64,000 nt of DNA from Syngnathus acus. Lineage: Eukaryota > Chordata > Actinopteri > Syngnathiformes > Syngnathidae. The position numbers were made by a program, and so were the translations under genes. The stretch covers positions 8,044,631 through 8,108,630 of the forward strand of contig NC_051108.1 in assembly GCF_901709675.1 (NCBI RefSeq), written 5' to 3'. Below, piece after piece: positions 44,629 through 59,600 of this stretch; within the stretch, counting starts at the first letter, position 1; the number at the start of each line of letters is the position of its first letter. The notes beneath the pieces were generated by a model. The model did not search any database and was not told where the DNA came from. It saw nothing but the letters and a program-made list of their open reading frames with translations.

Positions 44629-46600
44629 ATGTCAAGGCTCACTGGAGGCCCGACTATGTTAGCTGTGGACCACAGGAGATTAAGGAGGACTATTGCTGAA
44701 AAGCCAAACTGGTCCTTAAGCCTTGTGCCCTTTTTATCAACTCTCTGCCTAGACTGTATTGTAAAACATTTTGAGGGTATGCCATTGTTTTTATTAGCAT
44801 TCATATTCTAGTCAATGATTTTAGAGAGACTAATCCAATGCTCCGTCTTTGGCAGAAACTCCTATCTATGAAGACCTTACGCTCAGCCAGAAAGACTATG
44901 TGCAGGAAAGACTGCCGCTCTCTCTCCCCCTTTCTGTGACTGCCAACTTGGTCGATGATGGCATCTACTGGCGGCGGTCCTGTGAGCAACGGTGGGACAT
45001 TTGTGACGTGTCTCACTACAACCACAGCTGGAAGCGAATGTTTTTCGAGAGGCACCTGGAAAACATTCTCGAGCACTTCATCCCAGAGACAACGTCCCTC
45101 AAGGCCGTTACTGATGAGATCCCGCTGTGTGAGGCGTACGTGAGGAGGCTGGATATCTCCCAGATGCTGCCACCCATTAAGGAGAACAAGGGAGATGCCA
45201 TAGACTGGTTGAGTGAAACCGACTCGGATGCAGCTCATATGGAACACTATGACTTCCGCAGTCTCCTTAAGCAGCTGAGCTGTCTCGAAGAGTTCCACTT
45301 GACCTACAGGGTCAAACATTGCGGGATGAACTTTGAATGGAAAATGACGGAGATGGCTCAGCGAGACTGTGAGACTCTTGCCATGGCCCTTCAATTCTGC
45401 AAGACCTTGAAGGTATGCACCCCCTTTGTCATGTAACAAATAATTGAATAATAATAATAATAATTGAAAACAATTATTTCAGAACAGAACTGCTTAATAT
45501 TTCTGCAGGTTGTACGACTCTATGAAAGTCACATTGATGATGAAAAGTGCAAGTTGCTGGCCAAACATCTAACGGCGCACCCATCCCTTCTTGAGCTCAA
45601 CCTTTCCCACAACGTAATTGAAGATAAGGGGGCCAAGGCCGTCAGCAATCTTATCAACAGCAGCAAACTGGAGATCCTCAACCTGAGCGACAACATCATT
45701 CGAGACGTGGGAGCCAACGCCATTGCCAAAGCCTTGTTCAATAACCGCACTCTTTTGTCCCTCAACCTAAGAATCAACCGTGTGACCGACAACGGGGGGC
45801 TCGCCATTGCCAAGGCCTTAGTGAGAAATCGCACCCTGCTTCATCTGCACCTTGGAGCCAACCTCGTGACTGAGCCCACTGCCATAATGTTGTCGGAAGT
45901 TCTGGTTAAAAATCAAACGCTGAAGACCATCAACCTCTCCTGCAATAAATTGGGTGTTGTGAGTATTATACAGCTTTTTTATTCAGCTTTGTTTTTGAGA
46001 ACTACAGCCAAGATTTTGCCTTAATCATACTGCTTTTGTTTCCCATGTGAACAGGATGGAGGCAAAGCTCTGGGGGAGGCCATAGTTCAAAACAGCTGCT
46101 TAACGGAATGTGATGTCCGTCTGACGGATATCGATGAGCAAAGTGCCTCCGTCATCAACCAGGTGGTTTGCACCAATAGGAACGCCTCCGCCACCAACCA
46201 GGTGCTCTTCATCCATGACAGCGACTTCATCATTGATGAGGTGATTGACAGCAGTAAGAGCGACTCCATCACCAACGAGGTGATTGGCAGCAGTAAGAGT
46301 GACTCCATCACCGATGAGGTGATTGGCACCAGTATCCAGAACTTAGAGGAAGAACAGGAACAAGGTGACGAGGTGCAATCACAAGGCGATGAGGTGCAAC
46401 CACAAGGCGACGAGGTGCAACCACAAAATGAGGCGCCACAAGAACAAGATGATGTACGGTTGACGTCAGCCTCGTTTTGTTAAACCTGCTTTGTTGTTGT
46501 ACGATTTTGCAATCTTCATATGCAAAAAAGCAAAACATGGTTTCTCTTTTTGCATCCACAGGAACCATCTGAAACACCCACTTCCAAAAGCAGTTTCTAA
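44629..46600 (+). CDS. tcte1: Dynein regulatory complex subunit 5 (TCTE1/DRC5), 530 aa
   Basis: DRC5 is a leucine-rich-repeat subunit of the nexin-dynein regulatory complex of motile cilia and sperm flagella. Exons: 44629-44776, 44856-45412, 45509-45958, 46055-46453, 46562-46600; 1593 bp in frame. Matches to human TCTE1 include RRLRRTIAEKPNWSL, SWKRMFFERHLENIL, KHCGMNFEW and the repeats LLELNLSHN, LEILNLSDN, LLSLNLRIN, LLHLHLGAN and LKTINLSCN, then DGGKAL. The start is ATG 44629. An upstream ATG (43514) lies in a likely 5' exon but its ten codons do not join in phase. The C-terminal tail is expanded with low-complexity acidic repeats (SDSIT.EVIG and QGDEVQPQ units) absent from human. An AATAAA lies at 46696. 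It follows rnf8 on the same strand. Confidence 0.95.
46250..46435 (+). repeat. Coding minisatellites in the tcte1 C-terminal exon
   Basis: Near-identical units of about 36 bp encode S.SKSDSIT.EVIG (46250-46330), followed by 18 bp units encoding QGDEVQ (46363-46435). Both stay in frame. They explain most of the length excess over human TCTE1. Confidence 0.85.
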
Positions 46601-47260
46601 TTCTCTTTGTGGACTTTTTCATTTTATTTAATAGTTTTTGCAGCATATCGATGATTGGTCAATCTAGTCAATCCAAGTGTAAAAAATACAATATCAATAA
46701 ACAGGTTAAAAACTCACAAATGTTTGCTTGAAAGCTGAGTGTAGATAAGTAGTTAAGCCATATTAGTTACTTGAACTGTTTTCAGAGCACTGGCGGAGAT
46801 AGCATTTTTTTTTCCTGGGGGGTGCATTTATTTAAAAAAAAAAAAAAATCACAATTGACGGATTGTTAATTCCCATCCTTACCTGAAACATTTCACATGT
46901 TCTGCAAACAAATAGATTGATCAAATTGAACCACATCTTCCCCCAGAGAGCAACGTCTTACTTCATATCTGTTGATTTGCACGAACAATCCAGTGGCCTC
47001 AGGAATTTGCGAGCAAAATCGCCCCGACATCTGCATCGCAGCCCTCAGATCTTTCAAGTCATCTTTTCGTTTTATTCCAAGTGACACTATCAATCGTGAG
47101 TGCAGGGCCCCTGCCTATTTTCAGCGTCTTTGAGAGCCAGCTCTCTGCTTTGTCTCTCTGATAGGCATCAGCAACTGCAGCAGCATCGCAGCAGTAGCTC
47201 TATTACACTGCCAGGAAGTCAGAAAAAACATTGCATTTGAAACAATCGAAAGGTGACATG

Positions 47261-47788
47261 CAGGGCTGTGGACTCGGTCGGATTTTTGCACCGAGTCCGA
47301 GTCCGGCCTCTTGACCACCGAGTCCGAGTCCGGCTGTCCATTTTTTCTGTTAATTCATGTGACTGCTTAGTCTTTATTCAAGGCTAATTTTGATCAAAAT
47401 CTAAATAATTACAACAGTTTTGTGATGGCTTTGTCTTTATTAAACATATAAACGAATACAATAAACAGATACTTTCAAGTTTCAATTCAACGACTTGAGT
47501 TTGTTCTTAGGAACAAAATCGCCTCAACCAAGTCAGCCTTCATCGCGCCGCGCTGATCAGACATGATAAACTTGAGCCCGGAAAACAGGCGCTCTACGCT
47601 GACTTGGCTGATTGGCATTGCTGTTAGTGTCCGACGCGCATTCATAGCAGCATGATGAAAATAAAATTGAACGTATTTTTTTTATTGTCGGACTCGGTGG
47701 ACTCGGCCAAAATCAGCACCGAGTCCGAGTCCGGCAAAAAACAAAAAATGCCCGAGTCCGAGTCCCCGAGTCTGAGTCCACAGCCCTG
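47261..47788 (-). mobile_element. hAT-type element remnant with transposase C terminus
   Basis: Inverted ends CAGGGCTGTGGACTC and its complement GAGTCCACAGCCCTG, plus subterminal repeats of CCGAGTCCGAGTCC. On the minus strand (about 47487-47645) the end of a transposase is readable: SVERLFSGLKF followed by a stop after about 35 more residues, which is the hAT dimerisation motif. The rest of the transposase is missing. I see no matching 8 bp target duplication next to the ends. Confidence 0.82.
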
Positions 47789-47889
47789 AATAAACACACA
47801 AAGGTAAACTCGATTTAGACGAGAGAGGGCAAGATGTTTTTTGGTGATAGCTCAATTGCTAGGCACTTACAGTAAAAGAAAAAAGAAAA

Positions 47890-48735
47890 AAAGACAGCTG
47901 CGTATTAAAGTCAACAGTAAAGCCCTCCCCCACCGTCTGTTGTCTTCCGGGTTAGAGCACGCTGGCGTCAGATTTGTTGACTGCCGCTTCTGTCCCGGAC
48001 CGTGTCCGTTACTTGTTTTTCGTTTTCCCGTTTTCAGTGCACTCGTCTCTTTTATTTTTCTCGTGTTGTCTTTCGTCCACCTCGCATCCCCGCAGCTCAG
48101 CTCTCACCTATCTGTTTCCTCTCCCTCGGACTACCAACTACGTTAGCCAGCTAGCCAACAGCCAACTGGCCAAAACCACCACCGGACCCTCCTGCCTCCC
48201 GACTCGGAGCCTGTGGCCGCCTGCTGTGGACTCGACGGCAGTTCTGGCCCGGCTCTCTGGCCTTCCGTCCGGCGTCCTTGGGGGACGGGCTCCACTCCCT
48301 GGGGGCTCGCCAACTGTGGCTCTGCTGTGTGCCGCCGTGGTGCGTTGGGGCCTGCCGTTCGAGCGGGTGCAGTCGAGGTCGACCGGCATCACCACCTGGT
48401 CCACTGCTGCTTCCACACGAGGCTGGGATCCTTCGCCGTCGCCGCTACATCTGACCAGCATTTCCCCGATGGCTCACCCATCTTCTCTTTTTGGACTACC
48501 AACCCCCCGTCACCCCCACCTCCCGTACTGGCAACCTCAACAACCTCCGCTCCCGCCCCTCCTGCTCCTCCATTCATCTCCTTCGCACTGCTGACCGATG
48601 TCTTGTTAACTATAACCTACTGTCTCTCTCTCCCCCCCCCCCCCCCCCCTCCACTCTTTTTTATTCCATGTAAAGCGACTTTGGGTTATTGAAAAGCGCT
48701 ATATAAATTGAATGAATTATTATTATTATTATAAC
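47890..48735 (+). repeat. Unclassified dispersed retroelement-like sequence with (ATT)n tail
   Basis: Pyrimidine-rich GC-rich sequence ending in AAAGCGCTATATAAATTGAA followed by ATT repeats at 48716-48733. This ending is common at the 3' ends of fish non-LTR elements and SINEs. Open frames on both strands (for example 48213-48692) carry no recognisable domain. Confidence 0.5.
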
Positions 48736-49350
48736 ACTGAACTAGTAGACAAAGTTTTGATATTACAATGTTTTAATCGTGTCTTTTTGGCATTTGTACA
48801 AAATTTACAGCGAGTGTGAAAGCTTAGAAGAAAATGAGTGTAGCGCTTGTGTCCTTTAGCGCTCCTCTACTGAATTATTAATAACGCGTGTTGCTATATT
48901 TACCAAGCCAGGAAGTGTAATGTCATCTCGACCAAGCCATTTCTGCTAATGGGATATTTCTGCATTGCTCTCAGGCATTGGGAAACATTTTCAAGTTGCA
49001 CCAGCTTTGAAATTCCAGCATTGAATATTTTGCTTTGCCAATTAATATTTCAAAGAAGAGGTTTTTTTTTTTTTTAACTATACGGTTATTTAAATGACCC
49101 AGCACACTGTTTGTAGTCACCCTAAAAAGACTCCACAGTATTTATTTTCTAGGGAAAGTTGTAGACTGAGTGCTATTCATTGGACAAATATTTTGTAAGC
49201 ATTAGGGGTGCATGGTTATTTGATTTTTGGCTTTATAGCACAGTAGAGGACTGACCTGACAAAATAGCTTCTGAAGCCACAGTATATGAACCAACAATAA
49301 CATATTGGGTTCCCCTCTGTCCTATTTTTCAGCCTAATCCTGTTTGAGGG
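48736..49350. other. 3' flank of tmem151b
   Basis: AT-rich. A minus-strand AATAAA lies near 49141-49147, about 200 bp beyond the tmem151b stop, and is the likely polyA signal. No other feature. Confidence 0.5.
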
Positions 49351-52755
<3,405 letters not shown>

Positions 52756-53189
52756 GATGACAAAAGAACGACTTCTTGCATGGAGCTCTACTTGGGATGG
52801 GATGAAGCGGGTGCGGGCGCTATTGCCAAAATCCTAAAGCCACCTGACAAAGAATCCCAACCAGGGGAACCCCGACGCTCAACCGAAACATCTTCCAAGT
52901 GGGCAGTTCAGACGAACGGCTGAGAGACTCAGTGCGACGCGACGTCTAGTCGCCGAGACGAGAGCGCTTCAAGGGATGCTCAGAAACGACAAAGCCAGCT
53001 TCCCGTTCCCGATCGTGGCCTTGAAGGGGACAAAGAAGAAAATGTGTGCGCTGACATCTCCATGCCACCTAACAACGATGCGCGTGCACGCTGCACGATC
53101 GCGCGGGGGCGGGACTGGCACAGCAGACCCGACCCCCCACACGCACCCTTATTTGGAACCCTCTCACCTGCATATCACATGCACGTCAT

Positions 53190-53612
53190 TTAGAAATGCA
53201 GAAAAAAACGACGATACTCGACATTCACAATATATGCGCACAGGATCGAGCTTATTGTCGGTTTTACCATGCAAAACTCCCGCGCCAACTCTGACACACG
53301 CACACCGGACTCATATTTTGCGATTAATTCTTTTTTAAATTCAACCGATTTGCGCACTACTTTTTTCGCCATGATCAGCTGTACTGCTCCCACTTGCTTC
53401 CTTTGGAGGCATGATTAGAGTTGATGCAATCCTCAGAGTAACGAGAATGTAATAACGAACGGAGTCAGTTGGCATGCGGGTCCTCTCGGCTTATCTCGCG
53501 AGATTCGACAACCGAAATTTCGTCCGACATCCGAAGCAAATAAATCTCGAATTATTTGTTCGAATACCGATTTGTTCGAGAACTGGGACGTTCGAAAACC
53601 GAGGCTCCACTG
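53190..53612 (-). mobile_element. Pogo/Tigger-like element fragment upstream of tmem151b
   Basis: The right end at 53612 (TA at 53613-53614) is the same inverted end as the element at 16224. On the minus strand the start [10 protein letters not shown] is followed, in a shifted frame, by a CENP-B/Psq-type helix-turn-helix: AKYESGVRVSELAREF then KPTISSIL. The remaining transposase and the other end are missing. It lies about 430 bp upstream of the tmem151b start. Confidence 0.8.
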
Positions 53613-53619
53613 TATTTGG

Positions 53620-54593
53620 GATAAATCTGGCTCCCTTAGATGGCTGTGTAAGTGAGTCCTCTAAAGGCCAAACCACAACAAGCATTTTAAAGCGAGAACG
53701 GGAAATAACTTGAAGTTGTTTTTCCGTAGGCCTTGAGAAATGTGCGCTTACACAGATTCAACTAATGCCTTTGGGAAAACTGAAGTACAATTGGGCTTTG
53801 TAAAATTTTAGATTAAAAAGTCACTATAATTATGGTCAAACAAAAAAAGGAGGAATGCCCACAATAATAGCATGCAGGAGGTCTTTTATTGAAAATAGTA
53901 TACCACACTTTAGTTCATATAAGGCTGGCTTTGTTGCAGATAAACTTAACCTGGAACCAGCATTAAACTCATTTTAGACAAGCCCAATGCTTCAGCTCTA
54001 CTTTATCAGCCTTTTTCTTAAAAAAAAAAAAAAAAAAAAAAGACAAGTATCTGTACTACAGTGTGAGTATTTTTCCCACATCTGGCATAAGAAATGGCAA
54101 TGTCCAAAGTACAGTGACAAGCCGTTTCTGTTTATAACGCGCATGCGCAGTTGTACTAATTCCGCTTTGACTTTTGCAAAGCGTCTCGCATGCACGGGTG
54201 GGGATTCCCCGCGTGACAAAAACAGCTCAGCTCTTCACATGTCGGCTCTTCCCCTTCTCGCCTTGCATTGCTCATATGCACCCCACCCTGAGGAGCTCAC
54301 CCCGCTACCGGATTTCTCGACGACAGACAGCCGCTTTGCAATCCTCTCACGTCCGTAATGAGCGTCGAAACTTTTGAAGGCGCCAGCACAACACGTCACA
54401 ATCGGGTAACCGAAGCTTTTAACCAACGTCTTTAGTCGTCCAGTGGCATGAAAGGCACCAGTTCTCGACTTCGGCTTTTCCCACAACCGGTGGGCTCCTC
54501 GTCCTTGGAGTCCCGGTTGCCGTCGGCGACACCCGCCACCAGCCTTTGAATTATATCTGGAAGTTAGTCAGTGACGGACCGGGGAGATCCACA
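53620..54593 (+). promoter_or_regulatory. nfkbie upstream region
   Basis: AT-rich to about 54100 with an A run at 54020-54041, then GC-richer toward the start codon. It holds the kB motif at 54200. No TATA box was recognised close to the start. Confidence 0.5.
54200..54210 (+). promoter_or_regulatory. NF-kB binding site (kB motif) upstream of nfkbie
   Basis: GGGGATTCCCC matches GGGRNNYYCC in two registers and is nearly palindromic. It lies about 385 bp upstream of the nfkbie start codon. IkB genes are classic NF-kB targets that give negative feedback, so the site makes biological sense, although a short motif alone is not proof. Confidence 0.6.
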
Positions 54594-56525
54594 ATGGCGA
54601 GCGGCGACTATCGAAAAGATGATTTTCTGGAGGAGAGTCGTGTGGACTCGGGCATTAACTCTTACTGCTCCATACTGAAGTCTGGGGATCAGCAGCGGGA
54701 GTGCAGCGGCGAGCCCAGCGAGCCGAGGGACACATTGTCAGCCGTGGAAGAGCGCTTGGATTCGGCATATGCGTCCTCGTCACTGACGGTAGAGAGCCTG
54801 GCCGAAATCGTGGAGGGCCTCACGTTTGACACCAAGGAGGCACCAGCGACCAGCCCTGGAATTTCAGAACAGGAGGAGAACATTCTCACGTCCATTACGG
54901 AAGATGGAGATACGTAAGTTTAAAGGAAAAAGGCAAACAAGGAATACGCTGGTAAATGAAGTGCAACATTTGCAGCTAAACACATGCCGTGATCAAATAA
55001 AGAGGCTTAAACGTTAATGAACCATTTTACGTGTTAACGCCTTACAAAACACGTTTGCACATCTCGCATCAATCGCATGCCAATGACGCCGTCACGTGTT
55101 TGCAAGGAAAGCCCCTGTCGCAGGTGCATATTCATATTTTTACTAAGCACATTTTTACTAACAGTCAAAGACACAAATATAAAACGAGAAGACTGGGTGC
55201 TGCTATTTCCTACTGAGATGCGCACACTGAAATAACCAGCCAGTCCGTGTCAATCATCAGGTCACACCTCTCGAAGGCACATTGTCTTTTTTTGTTTGTC
55301 GCAACATTCAGCTCCTATTCATCCTATTATTATAAAATATATTCCTTACAAGCACGTATGCTGAAAACATTGATTCTGGTTTTGTAGGGGATTTCATCTA
55401 TTTAGTGGACATACTTGTCATGCATATGCCGACAGACTGCTATGAGGCTCGCGAGTGAGAAAACAGAAGTGAAAGAGAGTGGCCTGGACTTCCCCACGCA
55501 CAGACAAAGCGTGCGCTGTGAGGACAGGTCTTTTTTTTTTTTTTTTAAATCCAAGAAACTTGTTTATCAGGATAGCACAGTACTGCTTCTGTTCATTTTT
55601 TTTCTTGTTTTAAACGATTATTATCATTGGCGGATGTTATTGCCAGCCTACAAGATGGAATTTATTTGAATGGCATTTTGTCAGTCTGCACCTTTTTAGT
55701 TTGCCACACCCAATGTTACCATCCCATGCAGGCCTCTTATGCATGTCACCGGTCGGCCTCGATTAACAAGTGCAAACTGTGTTCCAGCAGTCGATAATAG
55801 TTGCAGAATTATTGATGTGCGTTGTGTGACCTCTTTTGGCTTCCGCTTGTTGCTCGTCAGTTATGATGCCATGCGGTTTCACTCATATGGAGTGTCTATA
55901 TTTGCGAGGGGAAGGAGACGTGTGAAGCAGACAAACAAACGCATTGCAGCTCAGAGTAAAAGCCATGTAGGCTTTAGTTTTTTCTATACTTATTTATCCA
56001 ATGCTGACTCAAATCAGGAAGTCGTATCTTTATGCAGACATTTGCTCTCATGGCTGACCCATTCATCTGTGGACTTTGAAATGTGAGCTATTAGCATATA
56101 TTTGACTCCATGTGAATGCAATGCTGTATGTAATGCATTTGGAGAATTTTTTAAACCACTAATAATTTTTTTAATTTGGCCATGCACCATTGCTTAACTA
56201 ATAATTGAAATGATTTTTTTTAAACAAGAGCCATTCACTTACAGTGTTGTAAGCACTGTCAAGTGTCACGTATGTTTTGCAGAAAAGTATTTTTACAAAT
56301 GTATGTGCCAATCTTTTGGATTGTTCTTTAGTCTAAAATAAGCTTGAATGATTGGTTCCATTTCCTGTCTTTCGCCCACAACACATTTAATTTTCTATGA
56401 CTTCCCCTTCAGGGTTTGAGTTTACTTTTTTTTTCTGCTTGTTAAGCGTGTGAATGAGTGGTGAGTAAATTAGATAAGTGTATTGTCTCTGTCTGCTGTG
56501 ATTTTTTTTATTTACTATGTATGTA

Positions 56526-56572
<47 letters not shown>

Positions 56573-56589
56573 GTGCGTGTGTGCGTGTG

Positions 56590-56633
<44 letters not shown>

Positions 56634-59600
56634 TACGTGCGTGCGTACGTACGTATTTATTTGCTACTTGCTTAGAATCCTGCACCTGGCCATCATCCAC
56701 GAGGACACATCTATTGCAAAACAGTTGATCCAACTATTCCCAAAAGAAGTCCTGGACATTCAGAACTATTTGTATCAGGTACGTTTTTCGGGTGACTGCT
56801 TCTTATCCCTAGAAGGTTCCAGTGGGTGTCATGTGGATTGTGGAAGTTGTCCAATTTTATTAATTTTTTTAAGCGATATACTTCCAGAGAACTGGTGTTC
56901 CTCTTTTATATACAGTCAGCATCAGCCTCCCTTTGGGATGTCCCTGTCGGTGGTTCCAGTGTTGGCTCAGTAGTGACTTCTTTAGTGGAAACTCCCGTGC
57001 TCTTCCTCAGTAGTAGGGGAAAAAAAAGCCGCGCAGTGAATTGTTAGTTGTACAAGCTGTGTAGTCGGGTTCCTGCTTGTAGTTTAAAGCTGATGTGAAA
57101 ATGGAGCAAAGCGACACAACTTGTCAGTGGAAACCTCAGAAGACTCAGCAATGACTCACTTAGCCCCCTTCTCTTAGCCAGGCAACTTTGTTTGCCTAAT
57201 TTCCTCTCGGTAGTCATTCAAAGACATTCTAACATTTGCACATAGAAAAAAAAAATCAGTCAGCATGTTGTTTTTTTTAAGCCAGCACCCACACACATTT
57301 CCTAGTTTGCAATCTTAACAGCATGATTGTTCTTTTCACCATTTCAATCACCACTGTGATTTATCTTTGTTGCTCAAATAATTGAGGAATAAATAAATCA
57401 TTTGTGGTGTCAAAAGTGGCTTTGTTTTTTTTTTTGTTTTTTTGCAGAGTCCATTGCATCTGGCCACCTACTTGAACCTGACAGAAGTGGTCAAGAGTCT
57501 GGTGGACAAAAGCATCAGCGTCGAGTTGCAGGACAGCGACGGAAACACAGCGCTGCACGTGGCCTGCCATCACGGCCTGACCACGTGTGCCGTCGAAATG
57601 ACCAGCAGGATGTCCCCCGGCAAGCTTGCTCTGGTCCTGGAGACCCAAAACTGGAGAGGTGAGCTACAACAACACTCGACTGCCGCACCCTCATGTTTTT
57701 AACCAAATCGCTAATGTAACTCATCTGGCCGCTACTTGCTTCGTTGTCGTTTTGGAAAACCACCGACATTGCATCTCTTATTAAATTTCCGCATCTCAAA
57801 CCACAAAAATCCACTTGCAGGTCTTGCGTGTCTTCACTTGGCAGCGCTCAGCAGGCAACATCAGATAATGAAGCTGTTGATGGCAAAGGGCGCAGACCTG
57901 AATATCAAGGTTAGTATCTTCTTGGTATGCTGCGTGTAAAATTATATTTTGGGTTTGGACGGGCCTGTAATGTGCTGGTAATAAATTGGGAATTGTATAC
58001 ATCACTAACGTAAACTATAAATATACAATAATGCAAACTATGATTAATAGTACAGTAATCCCTCGCTACTTCGCAGTTCACCTATTGCGGCCTCGCTCTA
58101 TCACGGATTGTTTTAAGCAAATATTGTGGATAGATTCGGTGCATCGCAGATTTTTTTTTTTTTTTTTTAAGTCTGACACACATACATCCACACATTCTGA
58201 GCATCATATGCAATGAAGCACACAAGCCAGGCAACAAGACAGGCAAGTGCCCCCCTACACCATCAGTGACTCCCTGATGGTCGCGACTTTTTGCGGCGTC
58301 ACTTGGAGCGCAGTGCTTTGTCTGCCCACATGACACCAATGGCCAATGGAAGCATGTTGATCCGTGTCCTCGCAGTTGATTGGCTTTGCAGTTCTAACAA
58401 CATTCTATCTCAGCCTCCCGCACTTTATTCACTCTGTCTGCGTCAACATATCAGCAGCACCACAGACTTGCACTTCATTACACGCATACTATCACGTCTC
58501 CGCAGCGGAGTAGAACTGCGTCTCTGCTTGTCACTCCCGATCGGCTCATCCTGTTTGCCAGTTATAAAATTATAAAAGTCTTGTATGGATGCCCTCGCGC
58601 TGGGCAGCGGGGGCGCGACAGCCGGTTAGCACGGTAAGAAATAGAGCGGAGCCGTTGCACGTTTACACTGGTCAGCGAGCTCGCGTCGTGCAGGCATCTC
58701 GTTACACAGCGGGTCAGGCAAACGAGAATCAGGTGGCAGGCGTGCGTGAGGACTGATCGTAGCGCAAACGGACATCTGATCAGTTCCGTTCATAAATGTC
58801 TTGTGCGGATATTGTATATATTTACTCATGTATTTTCGTTATTTTCCTATTTATTTAAATAAAGAGTACCGTAATTTTCGGACTATAAGTCGCACCAGCC
58901 ATAAAATGCCCAAAAAAGTGAAAAAAAACATATATATGTCGCTCCGGAGTATAAGTCGCATTTTGGGGGGCAATTTATTCGACAAAATCCAACACTAAGA
59001 ACAGTCATGAACGAGCAACAACAGGCTAAACGATAGCTATGCTAACGTGACATAAACACAAACTAAGAGCTGAGAACGGCCCTGACGTAAAATTCAGAGT
59101 TATTCAAAAAACTATTACATAAATAACACGTTAATAAAACCATCTGCGTCACTCCAATTCATTAAATCCATCAATCGTCCTTTGTCAACAATGTGTGCGC
59201 GCCGCTCTTGCACTTAAAAATATTCCACAGGCCCATATAACGATATATAAATTATATATCAAATAACTATAATATAAGCAATAATGTTATCAAACCATCT
59301 GTGCACTCTAAATCATTAAATCCATCGATCAAATTCCTCGTCCTTTGTCAACATCGCCGCGCGTGCGCCCTGACGTCAGCCTCGTCGTTATTCCACAGAT
59401 CTACTACCGTAATTTTCGGACTATAAGTCGCACCGGAGTATAAGTCGCACCAGCCATAAAATGCCCAAAAAAGTGAAAAAACCCCATATATATGTATATA
59501 AATCGCTCCTGAGTATAAGTCGCCCCCCCACCCAAACTATGAAAAAAAACCGCGACTTATAGTCCGAAAATTACGGTATATAACTATATTGTAGCGTTAA

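Noticed and set aside
48213-48692. 159-codon proline/alanine-rich frame
   Set aside because: It lies inside a dispersed repeat ending in an ATT tail, with an overlapping frame on the opposite strand; no domain.
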